DNA from: Flaccisagitta enflata
Lineage: Eukaryota > Chaetognatha > Sagittoidea > Aphragmophora
DNA length: 64,000 bases
Assembly: GCA_965153355.1 (NCBI GenBank)
Contig: OZ231127.1
Span: forward strand, 29,326,001 to 29,390,000
Direction of reading: 5' to 3'
The stretch's first letter is position 1; each line of letters opens with the position of its first letter. Of the stretch, positions 11,108-24,632 are shown piece by piece. The notes under the pieces are model-generated. The model saw only the letters and a list, made by a program, of their open reading frames with translations. It was not told the DNA's origin and did not search any database. A program made the translations under genes and the position numbers.

Positions 11108-11879
11108 ACTGTTCTGCCACCTTGGCTCCTAGTGCCCCATTGCCTCAGTAACCAGTGCCCACCCTCTTTTTTTTTCTCAAGATTGAATTTGACTCCAATT
11201 TGCCCTTCCTTTTCTCGAGTTTCACCTTCCTTTTCACTGTTGACAAGCATTCAGTTTGGCCTCTTTCGTTGCTCGCTTTTCTTTCCAACGTGTCAACTTC
11301 GAATTTCATGGGCCTCGTTTACCCGCAAATGCGCCCTTCCACAACTTCCCCAGGGTTTTCAAACCACCAGGCATTCTTGTCCCAATTTTGAGACCCATTG
11401 AGCCTCCTCTCCCTTTGCATTTCATGAGTGCACTAGACTTCCCTAATGCCCTCAAGATTTTAACCAACCAGGCCCAATTTTGTGAGCCACTGAGCCTCCT
11501 TCTCTTCTCCTTTTGCATTCAACGAATGCACTATGCATCCATTATTCAAGAAGACTTTTCACTTTTCAATACACCAGACCCTCTAGTCTCTGAGAACATC
11601 CCATGAATGCACCATTCCTCCTTTGCCCTCTCTTTTTCTTCTTTTCTCCTCAAAACCTTTTCACATTCACTCGGATGGGCTATCTTCCCGTTTCCTTTCT
11701 TCGTGCGCATGCGTGATCGTCGGTTCCCCTTGACTTGTTCTTGGCGCCCAAGAGAGAGAGAGAGAGAGAGAGAGACAGAAATGTGTTAACAGCCGAGAGG
11801 GAGACACCGCTTCCAATTCAAAAGAGGCAAGAAAGCCGAAAACCATCAATTTGTGGCAACAGGTTTTAATTGTACGGTT

Positions 11880-12092
11880 TTTAGTCGCGTGCTACGCGAC
11901 TGTACACCCCGCTTTGTGGGCCCGTCGGTCCATCCGTCCGTCCGTCAGTCCGTCCGTCCGTCACACTTTACTTTTTTGGCGTTAATGGGGTTTTTGGCCT
12001 CACTGCTCCTGCCTAAATGCTCCACTGACCTCAAATTGTTGCCCCTGCCCTCCCGCACGCGACTGGAGTAGCCATGTATCCGGCCTTGTTTC
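11880..12092 (+). repeat. hairpin/(GTCC)n element, GTGC type
   Basis: Leading hairpin AGTCGCGTGCTACGCGACT (11883-11901), a GTCC tract (11926-11962), CACACTTTACTTTTTTGGCG, two copies of the CTGC(T/C)CCTGCC motif, right arm GCACGCGACT (12055-12064), and the end GTATCCGGCCTTGTT. The right arm is the exact complement of the left arm AGTCGCGTGC. Confidence 0.88.
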
Positions 12093-12179
12093 AATAAAAA
12101 AAAACCAAATGGTTAAGATTTTAAATATATGTATCACTCGACATGACATACACTTACACTTACTCACAACCTCCCGTTT

Positions 12180-12228
12180 AGCGAGGCGACCACCAGTAGG
12201 CATTTTGTCGAGTAGCCTAGGTCGCCCC
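12180..12228. other. short imperfect hairpin
   Basis: GGCGACC (about 12183) and GGTCGCC (about 12219) are complementary, with TAGGC and GCCTA nested inside, giving a two-part stem. No RNA family is recognised; it may be part of an old repeat. Confidence 0.35.
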
Positions 12229-12349
12229 AAGAATAAACCGAACCAATAAACAACCTCGACGCGGAGAGTTCCGTTAAGGCGGGCGACTTAAACCTATAGG
12301 CACGGTCAAACTTTCAAACGCGATGACCATTCGTAGTGATACAATTGTA

Positions 12350-12943
12350 CTATCTTCCAAAAAAAAATCTTCCAACCTCCGAATTTATTTTATTCATCAA
12401 CTAAAAAACCTATATCATTTAATTGCCAAGTAATCAATTTTTAATGTGAGCTTATCTTGACCTAATTTTGGCCGCCATTTGCCGGGGAAGTGATTTTTAG
12501 GGCCTCTCGAGGCACTTTTGGAGTGATAGTATTCCATACATTTTGAGCACTCACATATTTTTTCCCTTTTCAATCTTTGATTGACCGTAACTTTTAAACG
12601 GCTGAACCAATTTTGTTGGTGTAAAAAGGGAAAAGATGCCCATTGAAAAACTCTACATTTTGGTCACCGATTTTTTGTTGATTCATCAAAAAACAAATGA
12701 GTTATGATTGTTTGAAAAGAAGCGACTACTATAAAAGAAGTCAAATCAAGAATCCTGCCAGAGGAAGTCTTTTTACTTTAAGTGAGATAACTTCTAAACC
12801 ATTTAGGTTAGAGGGATGCGGTTTGCACGAATAGCTCAAAAATTTGAAGGGCTTCAATTTGGTCACCAATTTTTTTGAAATTGGATGAATCGTTGAAGAG
12901 TAATTGTTCAAAATGTGCTGGAAGATTTTTTTTTGGAAGATAG
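12350..12943. mobile_element. TA-flanked MITE-like element
   Basis: Flanked by TA (12348-12349 and 12944-12945). The outer 25 bases at each end (CTATCTTCC, nine A, TCTTCCA on the left) read as exact inverted copies. The interior has two diverged direct copies of a module (about 12590-12720 and 12785-12910) with TAACTT, CTAAACC-like, GGTCACC and GATTCATC landmarks. No coding capacity. The structure fits a non-autonomous Tc1/mariner-type element. Confidence 0.8.
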
Positions 12944-13075
12944 TATACCTTTTCCAACTATCAAACCCATCGCCTAAGTTGAGCATTTTTCAACTATTTA
13001 ATTTACCTTATATTTGACGGTCAATGATTGCCAGCGTGTGCAATACGTTTGGGTTGATAACGGAGCAAAGAGTTA

Positions 13076-13632
13076 CCCTGCCATCAGTTACAACTGTAAC
13101 AAAAGAAACCTTTATTGTGCACAAAATATTTATATTGAAGAATTCCGCTTTGTTTCTTCTGAAAGCACATGATCTACCATTTTGTCATGCAAAATTTCGA
13201 AGCACTGGCTCAAATGGTTTGGCACCGACACCTATTTGAATGAAAAACTTGCTAGGCAAGTATAAGCAAATTTTGAATTTGAAAATACTGAAATGTTCGC
13301 TCAAATTTTTTCTTTTGTGAAAAAATTTTGAAAAATGAAAAAAATTGATGTATCAACAAGCATTCTTGACCAATCTGGTCATTTTTATTCAATTTCCATG
13401 AAGTCAAGACAGTTTTTGCATAAAAAATTACTAAAAAATGATATTTTTGAGCAAAATCTTGTCAAATTTAAAAATCATGTGGAAACCAAATCGCTTGAGC
13501 TAGTGCTTTGAAATTTTGCATGAAAAAATGGTAGGTTATGTGCTTTTAGATGATACAAAGCAAAATTCTTCAATATGAATACTTTAAGCATAATGAAGGT
13601 TTCTTTCGTTACAGTTGTAATTGATGGCAGGG
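13076..13632. mobile_element. TA-flanked palindromic element, relative of 7491-9246
   Basis: Flanked by TA (13074-13075, 13633-13634). Inverted arms of about 150 bp (13076-13225 and 13485-13632) share CCCTGCCATCA, TACAACTGTAAC, GAAACCTT, ATATTGAAGAATT and CATGCAAAATTTC. Both this and the 7491-9246 element start CCCTG and have CATGCAAAATTTC at a similar depth, so they look like one foldback family. No transposase. Confidence 0.8.
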
Positions 13633-13714
13633 TATCCACAATTACAACTTGCAACGATATGCAAATCATTCTGGGAAATGTTACATACTGCTACGAAAAA
13701 GACAGGCGGACACA

Positions 13715-13715
<1 letters not shown>

Positions 13716-13808
<93 letters not shown>
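13716..13808. repeat. (CA)n microsatellite
   Basis: About 92 bp of CA dinucleotides. Confidence 0.97.
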
Positions 13809-13812
<4 letters not shown>

Positions 13813-14088
13813 TCAACCACGGCAATGGTTGGCCGCTAGGGTGGTGCGTGAGCTGTAATAAATTCCCAAGTGACATCAATCCCCCGAATGAGAAGTAATA
13901 GGCCTTCATTCCATTTCGAGTAAAACTGTTGCTTGTTTTCAATTGGATTATCCATTAACTCATGGGACGTGTTTTTTGTTGCAACTCACCGTCAGCCTTT
14001 GTAACTTGGACAAAGCTATGAGAAAAGTTACTGAAAAAGTTTCAATCGACAAAAAAGGAGAAAAAAACTAAAACGGAAGGAAAAACAT

Positions 14089-14152
14089 GCGAGAGAGAGA
14101 GAGAGAAAGCGGCCCATCTAGAATGCACAATTTGCATAATTTGGCCAAAACA

Positions 14153-14195
<43 letters not shown>
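14089..14195. repeat. two (GA)n tracts
   Basis: GA tracts at about 14092-14106 and 14159-14195. Confidence 0.9.
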
Positions 14196-14200
<5 letters not shown>

Positions 14201-14699
14201 ATGCGAAAGGGTTAAGAACAAAACAAGAAAGCTAAAGCAGGCAAGAGAAGAGTGAGAAAATGCAATGCATTCACAACAAGCGTGGACAACAACACAGCTC
14301 GAGAAATGAAAGAGATATTTCGAATTTGAAAACGGATGGAGAAATGAAACAAGTAAACGATGGACAAACGCCAGAGCAAAACTAGAGTAAATTACCTAAA
14401 TTACCTAAATTACCAACCGCGAATATGGTATTTCCAAAATGGATCGGAGAGGGCCAATGAATGGGGGATGGGGGACGAACCGTGAAGGGTCGAGAAGTGT
14501 AGTGAAAGGTAACTGAGTGGGTTGAGAGAAGACAGCAATTTAGATGGGCTGAATTAAAACCACCTGTCACCAGATGAAAATTGATTTTTTTTTCTCCTGT
14601 GAGGCAGAAATTTGCAAGAGATTAAAATCATCGCAAAATGGCAAAGGTGAACGATCGAGGTCAAGCTAAATTGTCTCTTTGTGCCTCTGTGCTTCTGTG

Positions 14700-14701
<2 letters not shown>

Positions 14702-14795
<94 letters not shown>
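14702..14795. repeat. (CT)n microsatellite
   Basis: Pure CT tract of about 90 bp. Confidence 0.97.
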
Positions 14796-14798
<3 letters not shown>

Positions 14799-15318
14799 CC
14801 CCTTTCCTCTTTCATCGCTCAAATGGGGACAACTTTTCCCGTTTTAGTCGAATTTTCGTCGCAGATTTGAGAAAAGGTCAACGAATTTTTGAGGATGCAA
14901 ACAAATATCTTCGGCAGATGGAAACTCACGCCGTCATACACGCGAGGGCCAAGGAGAGAGAGAGAGAGAGAGAGAGGAAACATCAGATACAAACATAGAC
15001 ACAGTCGCAGTCAAAGATTCACAACAAAGACAAAATGATCCACAGCCTCAAGCCAGTAAGCACGCGCTGTATGGGGTAAGCTGTCGGGGTTTTGGACGGA
15101 AGATGAGGAAGAGAAATATATTAGGAATCAAGAGCGGAAACAAAAGGGTCATGAAAGAAAGGGTCAGTTCGGAAGGGCAGAACTTTCAAACCATTCCCCC
15201 CCCTCACACACGCTCATTTTGATTCTTTGTCTCTTAGCGCCCCCCCCCCTTTCTCTACCATCGCTGACCAGAGATGTGAAGAGAACCAAAGATCGGTTGT
15301 CTGCACGATACACATATC

Positions 15319-15570
15319 AGGTAGGAAGGAAGGAAGGGAGGAAGGAAGGGAGGAAGAAAGGAAGGAGGGAAGGAAGGAATGAAGGAAGGAAGGAAGGAAG
15401 GAAGGACAGAAAGAAAGAAAGAAGGAAGGAAAGAAGGAAGGAAGGAAGGAAGGAAGGAAGGAAGGGAGAAAGGAAAGAAGGAAGGAAGGAAGGAAGGAAG
15501 GAAGGAAGGAAGGAAGGAAGGAAGGAAGGAAGGAAGGAAGGAAGGAAGGAGAGAAGGAGGGAAGAAAGTA
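15319..15570. repeat. (GGAA)n microsatellite
   Basis: GGAA tetranucleotides with scattered GGGA, GAAA and GAAT variants; purest at 15478-15550. Confidence 0.95.
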
Positions 15571-16730
15571 GGGATGGATGACTGAACAAAGGCATTTTTA
15601 ACAATAACAAACACGATTACGGAAATAACATGAGAAAAAAGATGTGCGTGATATAGAAATACGTTCTGCAATCCCCTTCCCCCTTCCCTCCCACCCACCT
15701 ACCCCCTTAGCTTACCAAACATCAGTTTCTTCTCTTTCCTGACGCTGCGAACAGAGAAAGTCAGAAACTGGCATTGAGCGGATGAGTTATGAATCATGCA
15801 TGCTGATGAGAACATGTTCGCAAATCGAAAACGGTGTATCGGCATTATTGGCAAAAACGGGCAGATAATGAGGGCCCGAAACACTGACGGGAGAGAAGAC
15901 AAAGAATTAGGAGGAAAGAAAGGGGAAAGAGGATTAAGAGACAGATAGGAACAGTGACAGAGGCGGAAACAGAGAGTGTGAATTCAAGAGAGAGAATGAG
16001 AAGGCGAAAGACAGAAAAGGAAAACTCCAATAAGAAATCAGATAAGTGAATCAGTGGGGCAGAAAAGATGGTGATTATCCTCGGACGCAAAACCGTAACA
16101 GTCTCTCCCTCGGGCTTGACGCATCAACTTGGTTAGTCCCATCGCGTCCTTTCAGTGACACGGTTATGTTTGTGATCTTCCTGTAGAAATGAAACATCAT
16201 TGAGATGGTCTGTCTGTTCGCCAGGTTACAGGACATTTCGTGACGCTTTCATTAAAACTGCGTTCATTTATTCTTTGCCGAGTCAAAACACATTCATGTG
16301 TCGCCTCCCAGATCGGGATTGTCCGTCTGTCGGTCAGTCAAACGGATAAGGCTTTTTTTTCTTGCGTGATCTTCGTCCTATTCGTCGGGAAGTCCCTCTT
16401 TCCTTTCACCCTGAACTGATGATTTCTCTCTCCCCCTCGTTATCGCTAATCCCTGGAAATTCCGAATACATCGGGGAAATGAAGTCTCGAGGCCAAGATT
16501 ATCTTATGATATGACCACTACTGCAAAAGGAAAAAAGATAAAGGGAGACCAACTGGAAAGAAGCAGAATTTGTCGCGTCTGGTTCGGCAGGGGCGGGTAG
16601 GGCAAATACGTACCAATAGATTACTGCGTGACAAAAAAAAAAACAAAAAAAAAACAGACAAAACAAAACAAAAACAAACCAGAGATTGATTCGAGGACGT
16701 AGCGACATGCAGATGACGACGGCGGTGACG
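15571..16730. other. no gene seen
   Basis: Purine-rich then mixed sequence. Short minus-strand frames lack any domain. Confidence 0.4.
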
Positions 16731-16905
16731 ATTTCGATGCTGATGACGAGGAAGACAACGGAAATGATGAAGATGACGATGATGACAAAGAAGATGATGC
16801 TAATGATAGAGATAAAGATGATGACGATGATGATGATAATGATGATAAGGACGATGATGAAAGAGAAGATGATGCTAATGATAGAGATGAAGATGAGAGA
16901 GATAA
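16731..16905. repeat. degenerate (GAT)n stretch
   Basis: GATGATGACGATGA-type triplets with many changes. The minus-strand hydrophobic or poly-Ser frames are artefacts. Confidence 0.85.
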
Positions 16906-17082
16906 CGAACTGTCGCCAAACGCCAAACGAAATATGCAAACAAAGTGATGAGGAGAAAATGGAACCTCGGCTAAGCTCGAAATCGGGGAAACGAACATTG
17001 GTGCAAATCAACTCACCAACAAAATAAAGGCAGGAATGAGGTTGTGGGAAGGGGGGCGGGTGGGAATGTGAGAAGGAAGAAG

Positions 17083-17178
17083 AAAAAGACGAAGAAGAAG
17101 AAGAAGAAGAAGAAGAAGAAGAAGAAGAAGAAGAAGAAGAAGAAGAAGAAGAAGAAGACGTAGAAGAAGAAGAAGGGA
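17083..17178. repeat. (GAA)n microsatellite
   Basis: Nearly pure GAA triplets. Confidence 0.95.
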
Positions 17179-17400
17179 AAAAGTGGACACAAATGAGTTA
17201 AGATTGAGAAAGGGCAGATTTGTCGCTTTTCGTCTCTCAGCAACGAACGGCTTTTCATCTATGTCTTGTCTTCTTCTTCTTCTTCTTTTTCTTTTGCTTC
17301 TCCTTCAATTCATTTATCTTGACTTCCTCTTCCTTTTTCTTAAAACTGTTCTCCGTCTCATCTCTCTCCGTTTTAATCTCCTTTTCGTTTCATCCTTCCA

Positions 17401-17460
17401 CCAACACATCCTCCTCCTCCTCATCCTCCTCCTCCTCCTCCTCCTCCTCCTCCCCCTCAT
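17401..17460. repeat. (CCT)n microsatellite
   Basis: CTC/CCT triplets of about 55 bp. Confidence 0.9.
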
Positions 17461-17724
17461 CCGCATGAGGGATCAAAATGACCCAAAATGGACCCAAATG
17501 ACCTCGACTGCTCGCTTTACTGGAACGAACAAAGAAGGGAAGAAGGAAGGAAGAAAGGAAAGAAAACTGTAAAGGCGGAGAAAGTGGAGGAACAGGCAGA
17601 GATGGAGGCAGAGCAGAGGTGGAAGACTCCAGGGAGGGAACTTCAGGAAAGGCGGTGTATCAGATCAATGAACGTGAGGCAAGAATGATGACCCTTTTCT
17701 CGCACCGGTAGTCAGCTTCCACGT

Positions 17725-17936
<212 letters not shown>

Positions 17937-18409
17937 TATCCATTGATATCGGCTTATCGTCTATCGGATGGGAGGCTGTGACTCTATATCTGCTCAATGG
18001 TCTCGTTACGAGACATCTGCTCACGTGATATCTGCTCACGTGACATTTGAGCTCATCTGCTCAGCAGTGACGTCAGACACATTTGATGGTCACGTGTCTC
18101 AATGTGACTTTTGAACTTTCCTCTGGGTCGATATAACCTTTTCCTTTTCCTTTTCCTTTTCTCTTTCGACCGTTAAATCTGGGTTTCCCGATAGCCCAGA
18201 CTTACACCTGGACTGCGGTAACGATGGCCGGACACGCACCGTAAAGGGAATCAAGACTCTCCAGATGCTGACGAAAGCTGATGACCAGCACCTGTTGACT
18301 AATGGCTATGTGTACATAGACTTAAGCCTTCCGATGCTCTCCCTTACTAGAATTCATTGTGAGCTTTTGTTTTAGGTTTGCTTCTTTCAGTTTCATGTTT
18401 GATGTTATT

Positions 18410-18478
18410 AGTCGCGTGCATGCGACTCTACAACCCGCTTTGTCCGTCCGTTCGTCGGTCCGTCGGTCCGTCGGTCAA
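18410..18478 (+). repeat. hairpin/(GTCC)n element, 5' part only
   Basis: AGTCGCGTGCATGCGACT hairpin, CTCTACAACCCGCTTTGTCC and a GTCC/GTCGGTCC tract. The sequence then changes to an unrelated GTCATT repeat instead of the usual body and right end, so the copy is truncated. Confidence 0.8.
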
Positions 18479-18499
18479 ACTTTATCATTTCTATTACTT

Positions 18500-18660
18500 T
18501 TAGTTATTCATAGTCATTTCAGGTCATTGTTAGTCATTCTAAGTCATTCTAAGTCATTCTTAGTCATTGTAAGTCATTTAAAGTCATTCTATGTTGTATT
18601 AAGTCACTTCAGTCTATTTGGTCAATTTAGTCGTATAAGTCATTTAAGTCAATTTGATTT
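18500..18660 (+). repeat. AGTCATTCT-type tandem repeat
   Basis: About 15 diverged units of 9-11 bp (AAGTCATTCT and variants) directly after the truncated hairpin/(GTCC)n copy. Confidence 0.8.
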
Positions 18661-19888
<1,228 letters not shown>

Positions 19889-20158
19889 TCCTTCTCCCGT
19901 GCACAAGAGTAGAAGTAAAGCGCCTCTTAATCAGCAAAGATCACCTTCTAATCTTAACTGATGAGAAAACAAGGAAAAAAAAGAAAATTCAAAAAAAGAG
20001 TGAAGAAAAGGAAAGAAAAGAGGAAAGGAAAAAAGAGAGACTTTTAAGAAAAGGGAAGGAGCAAAAAAAAAAAAGGGAAGAAATATCTAATTCAACCTCT
20101 TTCAGTTTGACGTTTCCGATTGAGCGCCTAGTGCCTCCTCTTGGCCTACTTTCAGAGG

Positions 20159-20199
<41 letters not shown>

Positions 20200-20640
20200 G
20201 AGATGTGAGTGTGAATTCAGAACTCTTTTATTTCCTTGGAAAATCGAGGAGAAAGAATTTTAAACGATGTCATTATCCTCATTCACCTCCATCAAGGATC
20301 CTGGAATCTTCATAGTTGTCATCGTCGTCGTCATCGTTGTCTTCATCGTCGTCACCGTCGTCACCGTCATCATCGTCTCAATGATCACTAAGCACTGTCA
20401 TCATGATACACCTCATCGGCATCGCTATTGACTTTGAAAGGAGCGCCGGTCGATTCCTCAACCGGCGCCATGTCTGAAATCGCGAGCAGCGTTGAGAACA
20501 GGAAAGTGCCGGCAGCAAAAAGGGAAGCGCCGGTTGTGAAAAGGGAAGCGCCGGGCCGCCGAAGTCGTTGTGTGGAACTCTCACGGTAACAGTTGCTATT
20601 ACCATAAAAATGCCATCTTCATCGCCATCGCCATCACCTT

Positions 20641-20908
<268 letters not shown>

Positions 20909-21111
20909 AGTCGCGTGCTACGCGACTCTACAACCCGCTTTGTCGGTCTGTCGGTCCGTCCGTCCGTCCGTCCGTTGGTCCGTCACACTTTACTTTTTTG
21001 GGGGGTTTGCGGTCTTTGGCCTCACTGCTCCTGCCCAAATGATGGAGAGGCCTTAAATATGGCCCCTGCCCACCCGCACGCGACTTGGGTAGCCGTGTAT
21101 CCGACCTTGTT
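20909..21111 (+). repeat. hairpin/(GTCC)n element, GTGC type
   Basis: Hairpin AGTCGCGTGCTACGCGACT (20909-20927), CTCTACAACCCGCTTTGTCG, a GTCC tract, CACACTTTACTTTTTTGG, both CTGC(T/C)CCTGCCCA motifs, right arm GCACGCGACT (21076-21085) and the end GTATCCGACCTTGTT. It sits inside a TTTC array, which resumes after it. Confidence 0.9.
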
Positions 21112-22620
21112 TCTTTCATCATTCCTTTCTTTCTTTTTACCTTTCTCTGTTCTCTGATTCTCTTATTATTTGGTGTGTTCTTAATTCTTTGTTTGTCATT
21201 CTCTTATTTTTCACTTTGATCAAAAATATAGGCGAAATTTGTTTTCAACAATACATTTATAATTGATCTTATTCAAATTTGCATCACAAAGAAACGTAAA
21301 AATAAGTTCCAGATGTTCTCGCTTGTGCACCGGAAATTGCACTACGTGGCTTTGCATCCTCTGGCTAATCCACTTGACTGCGTCTCTTCATTGTTGCTCT
21401 GATTCTGAGTGATGACATTCACATGGAGGCCTTATGGAAGGCATTCTCATTCTTTTGTTAGCTTCCATTACAGATGGATTCAGTTTAGATGGTTCTTCCA
21501 TAACAATTCTTAGTCTCGGCAACACCTTCGTAATGATTCTGTCGTGCCTCTTGGCCGTCGTCGTCATCATCGTCTTATTCTATTTTTTCATTTGCAAGAG
21601 TTTGTATGGTATTTGTATATTTGTTATCATGTGTATCCGCGTGCAACAAGATTACCTTACTAAGCGATTGTCAAATCAATGTTATGCAAGATGAATTCGA
21701 CTACTTAGAAACGAAAACTCGAGCGAAAGAGATTGAGTGAGGGAGGGGGGGGGGGATAAGAGCCCGGGAGACGGAATGATACATGTGTTGCTTGCGCTCG
21801 TTAACATGCGAGACGCATACTCGCCCTCCTGTTGCATTCGCGGTCAAACCATCGCTGCATTGCCCCCTTAAGGTCAACACATTCTCGGACGATTTGGCCC
21901 ATTCTCGCGATCTCGCCCTATCGCCACATTTCACGCGCATTCACCAACATTCGCGTGTTTTCGGCAAACATTTGTCATAGGCCACTGGTATGCATTCGCC
22001 AGTTTGCATTTCAACAACTAGAATGATCACTCATCTTAGTCATCTACGCTCACGCAGTTAGCTCACTGGATTCCAGCTCACCGTATATGGTTGACCGCAG
22101 TTTCACATGTTTGGGCAAACATGCCAAAAGAGTCTTGCTGATTTGGGTATAATCGAACGTAATTTGAAGCATTTTTTTTTTAATTTTTCTCAATCACGCA
22201 ATTTTAACGCAATTCTAAGTTCTCGTGAGCATAATCAATGATTCAAACGCATGTTTTCACATTCACGCGCGTGTTTGCTAATACGTTGTCTCATCGTGCT
22301 GTTGACCTTTACGCCGTTGGAATTGATGACGCGATGCAGTGCGTGAATTCGTGATTCACAACCACCAAATAATGATTCTCGTATGACTCTCACTCTCACT
22401 CTCACTCTCGTATGACTCTCACGATTTGATGGAGAGAATGATTTCGACAACACGCCTATGATCATGAATCTGTTGATAGGCCAATGAGTGATTTGTTGTT
22501 TCAAACTTTCGGTAGGCCTGTCAGGCAGTTAACGTATTTGTCATTGGTTGATTGATTTCTTGATTGGCCTTGCAGTAAGCTGTTTTGTTGTTTCGTTAGC
22601 TTGTCCGTCGGTATGGCAGT
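21112..22620. other. no gene seen
   Basis: Unique sequence with several scattered CATTCGC-like words (21830-22000), a short palindrome ACATGTTTGGGCAAACATG (22107-22125) and a CACTCT run (22386-22408). ATCACTCAT (about 22025) and ATGAGTGAT (about 22484) are inverted and could mark a decayed element, but no target duplication is evident. Confidence 0.35.
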
Positions 22621-22622
22621 TA

Positions 22623-23032
22623 CTATATGAATTTAAAAAAAAGACGCACTTTTGAATGATTGATTGCGCCATTGAAAATAAAAAAAACTAACTAAAATCT
22701 TAGACCATTTTGAAGCCCTTGAAAAACTCTTTCATTTGGCGCCAATCTGGTATCTCTATCTTTTTTTGTTTGGAAATGGCATTAGTTTGAGTAAAAATGT
22801 TGCCAAATTTTTTTTGCAGTCCCTTTGAAAAAGATGCAATTCAGCAAAATGGTGTCTCACTTTAAAGAGCTCTAGCTCCTAAACCGTTAAAGATACAGAT
22901 CTGGGATTGGTCTAGAATGAAAGATAATTCGAAAATCTTCAAGATCACTCTTTCTGTAAAATTTTTTTAGTACTTTTTAAGTCAGTTTTATCAGCAAATA
23001 CAAAGGTGCGTCTTTTTTTTTAATTCGTATAG
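22623..23032. mobile_element. TA-flanked MITE-like element
   Basis: Flanked by TA (22621-22622, 23033-23034). The ends CTATATGAATT followed by an A run and GACGCAC, and the inverted GTGCGTC, T run, AATTCGTATAG, are near-perfect inverted repeats of about 27 bp. The interior holds a CTCCTAAACCGTTAAAGAT module similar in style to that in the 12350-12943 element. No coding capacity. Confidence 0.8.
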
Positions 23033-23254
23033 TACCAGTGATAATTTTTGTTGGTTCATTCAAAATCATAACGTAGTTCAAAATATGGTACCAAAATTCA
23101 TAAGTACAAGAACCAGGAAAAAAAACTGGCGTTTTGGTTGTACGAGAGATCTGGAGGAAGCGAATATTGATTGCAAGGTGCGTTCTGAGACAGTCAAGGG
23201 CGCGTGAAGGATTGACAAAAGATGGGAGAAATTTGTCACTTCAAAGGCGGCAGA

Positions 23255-23375
23255 ACGTGTATCCCGCGTCTCACCAGAGCTAAGATTTGTCACGTGAGAT
23301 ACGCGTCCCGCGAGATTTGCGTCCCACAAAGTATATGTCCCATAAAACCAGCGTCCCGCGACATTCGCGTCCCGT
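23255..23375. repeat. GCGTCCCGCGA-type short tandem repeat
   Basis: About six diverged ~20-bp units with GCGTCCCGCGAGATT or GCGTCCCACAAAGTAT-like sequence. Confidence 0.6.
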
Positions 23376-23580
23376 GAATGGTTTATGTTCTGTGCGCGTG
23401 CGCGTGTAACTGGACGAGGACGGAGGCGGGTGCGGGGACAAGAATCGTTATCTTGGGGATTAACGTATTGTGTGTCTCTCTTTGTGAACATCTCTCCGTG
23501 TGATCGAGAAACCCCGTTCCAAGATTTAATCTTTTTATTCTTCATCATCTATCTATTTGCTCGTCACTAGTACGCTTTTC

Positions 23581-23857
<277 letters not shown>

Positions 23858-24001
23858 TACTCATCGCTCATAAGAATGTTTCTGACAGAGTATGGACGTG
23901 AGTGATAATTCAGAACTGGGCCTGGAATACTTTTTAGTATCGCGACTATTCAAGCTGCGATCTTTCACCTACATGATGTCATGGACGATCCATCCAAAGG
24001 G

Positions 24002-24002
<1 letters not shown>

Positions 24003-24063
<61 letters not shown>

Positions 24064-24124
24064 ACAGACAGACAGGTGACCAGACAGTCAGCAGACCAGA
24101 CAGTCATCAACTCCATTGAAATCA

Positions 24125-24167
<43 letters not shown>

Positions 24168-24252
24168 CACAGACACACAGACACACAGACACACAGACAC
24201 ACAGACACACAGACACACAGACAGACACACAGACAGAAAGACAGACAGACAT
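24003..24252. repeat. (GA)n, (CAGA)n and (CACAGA)n compound array
   Basis: GA tract (24003-24060), CAGA units (24124-24165) and CACAGA units (24165-24230) in succession. Confidence 0.95.
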
Positions 24253-24399
24253 CCCGAACGACGGTCATGTATAATCGGATCAGATTCATCGTTGGTAGTT
24301 CGGGTTGATGAATGTTTCGTTCATTCTTCTTAATTCGACGGTAATTTTCCTTCCATCCTCGTCCATCCGTTTTTCCAATAATTACTTTTCCTCCTCATC

Positions 24400-24632
24400 C
24401 TCCTCCTCCTCCTCCTTTCAAATATTTCTTCTTCCTCTTCTTCCTCTTTTGTGTCTTCTTCTTCTTCTTCTTCTTCTTCTTCTTCTTCTTCTTCTTCTTC
24501 GTCTTCGTCTTCGTCTTCTTCTTCTTCTTCTCCTTCTCCTTCTTCTTCTTCTTCTTCTTCTTCTTCTTCTTCTTCTTCTTCTTCTCCTTCTCCTTCTTCC
24601 TCTGCTTCTTCTTCTTCTCCTTCTTTTTCTTC
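24400..24632. repeat. (TTC)n/(CCT)n microsatellite
   Basis: CTCCTC then TTC triplets with occasional GTC and TCC variants. Confidence 0.95.

Noticed and set aside
16320-16360. GTCCGTCTGTCGGTCAGTC as another hairpin/(GTCC)n element
   Set aside because: No hairpin before it and no body or right arm after it; too short to assign.
18130-18360. GC-balanced stretch that looked like a possible exon
   Set aside because: No frame of useful length with splice sites, and no recognisable domain.
22024-22495. ATCACTCAT / ATGAGTGAT inverted words as transposon ends
   Set aside because: Only nine bases match, with no target duplication or further arm similarity.
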